DNA of 64,000 nucleotides. It comes from Haliclystus octoradiatus (Eukaryota; Cnidaria; Staurozoa; Stauromedusae; Haliclystidae). Shown here one piece after another: positions 63,934-64,000 of this stretch; the first letter of the stretch is position 1; the number at the start of each line of letters is the position of its first letter. The stretch spans positions 211,001-275,000 of the forward strand of contig OU744454.1 in assembly GCA_916610825.1 (NCBI GenBank). The letters run 5' to 3'. The notes beneath the pieces were generated by a model, which saw nothing but the letters and a program-made list of their open reading frames with translations, was not told where the DNA came from and did no database searches. The translations under genes and the position numbers were made by a program.

Positions 63934-64000
63934 CTATAAGCGAAAAACAGAGTGGAGTGTGGTTAGAAAACCAATTAGCTATGCGAGATGAATGAGACAA

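Overview
The window is nuclear DNA from an AT-rich, intron-dense metazoan. Five spliced genes can be assembled by hand with GT-AG introns and consistent codon phase: WDFY2-like, SLC17/sialin-like, a receptor guanylyl cyclase, an LHFPL tetraspan protein, and DDX3/PL10. The gene families and the mobile elements (ISL2EU, Penelope-like, Ty3-like, hAT and pogo MITEs, a tRNA-like SINE) suggest a marine invertebrate, perhaps an echinoderm or hemichordate. That placement is an inference with low confidence.

Layout. Positions 1-34365 are the minus-strand WDFY2-like gene. Six of its exons lie within the first 2.8 kb and two near 34 kb; between them is one intron of about 31 kb. Inside that intron are an intact 1356-codon gene of a multi-copy invertebrate family (6696-10766), decayed Ty3 and LINE pieces, several MITEs, a complete ISL2EU DNA transposon (20955-26419) and an LTR retrotransposon with apparently identical 414-bp LTRs (26644-29945). 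A spliced DUF4806 gene (30988-33350) follows. The last three lie between two inverted CCCAGCAG/CCAACGTTGG termini (20315 and 33773), which may be the ends of one larger, invaded element.

Positions 35.9-38.1 kb hold a broken Penelope-like element interrupted by a LINE and by a 90-bp insertion. At 39253-41669 (+) is a complete 10-exon SLC17 transporter. At 42123-51264 (-) is a complete 36-exon single-pass receptor guanylyl cyclase with an ANF-receptor-like ectodomain, EGF-like repeats, a pseudokinase domain and a cyclase domain that lacks two conserved catalytic residues. A hammerhead-ribozyme-like hairpin lies at 51.5 kb and a dead LINE at 52.2-53.3 kb. A two-exon LHFPL gene (54050-56137, -) has an unrelated membrane-protein exon in its intron. 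The 3' two thirds of a DDX3 helicase (58025-63933, -) fills the right edge and carries a large foldback in one intron.

The host genes are ordinary and functionally unrelated: endosomal WD40-FYVE adaptor, organic anion transporter, cGMP receptor, tetraspan protein and RNA helicase. The unusual content is the mobile DNA in the WDFY2 intron and the substituted cyclase active site.
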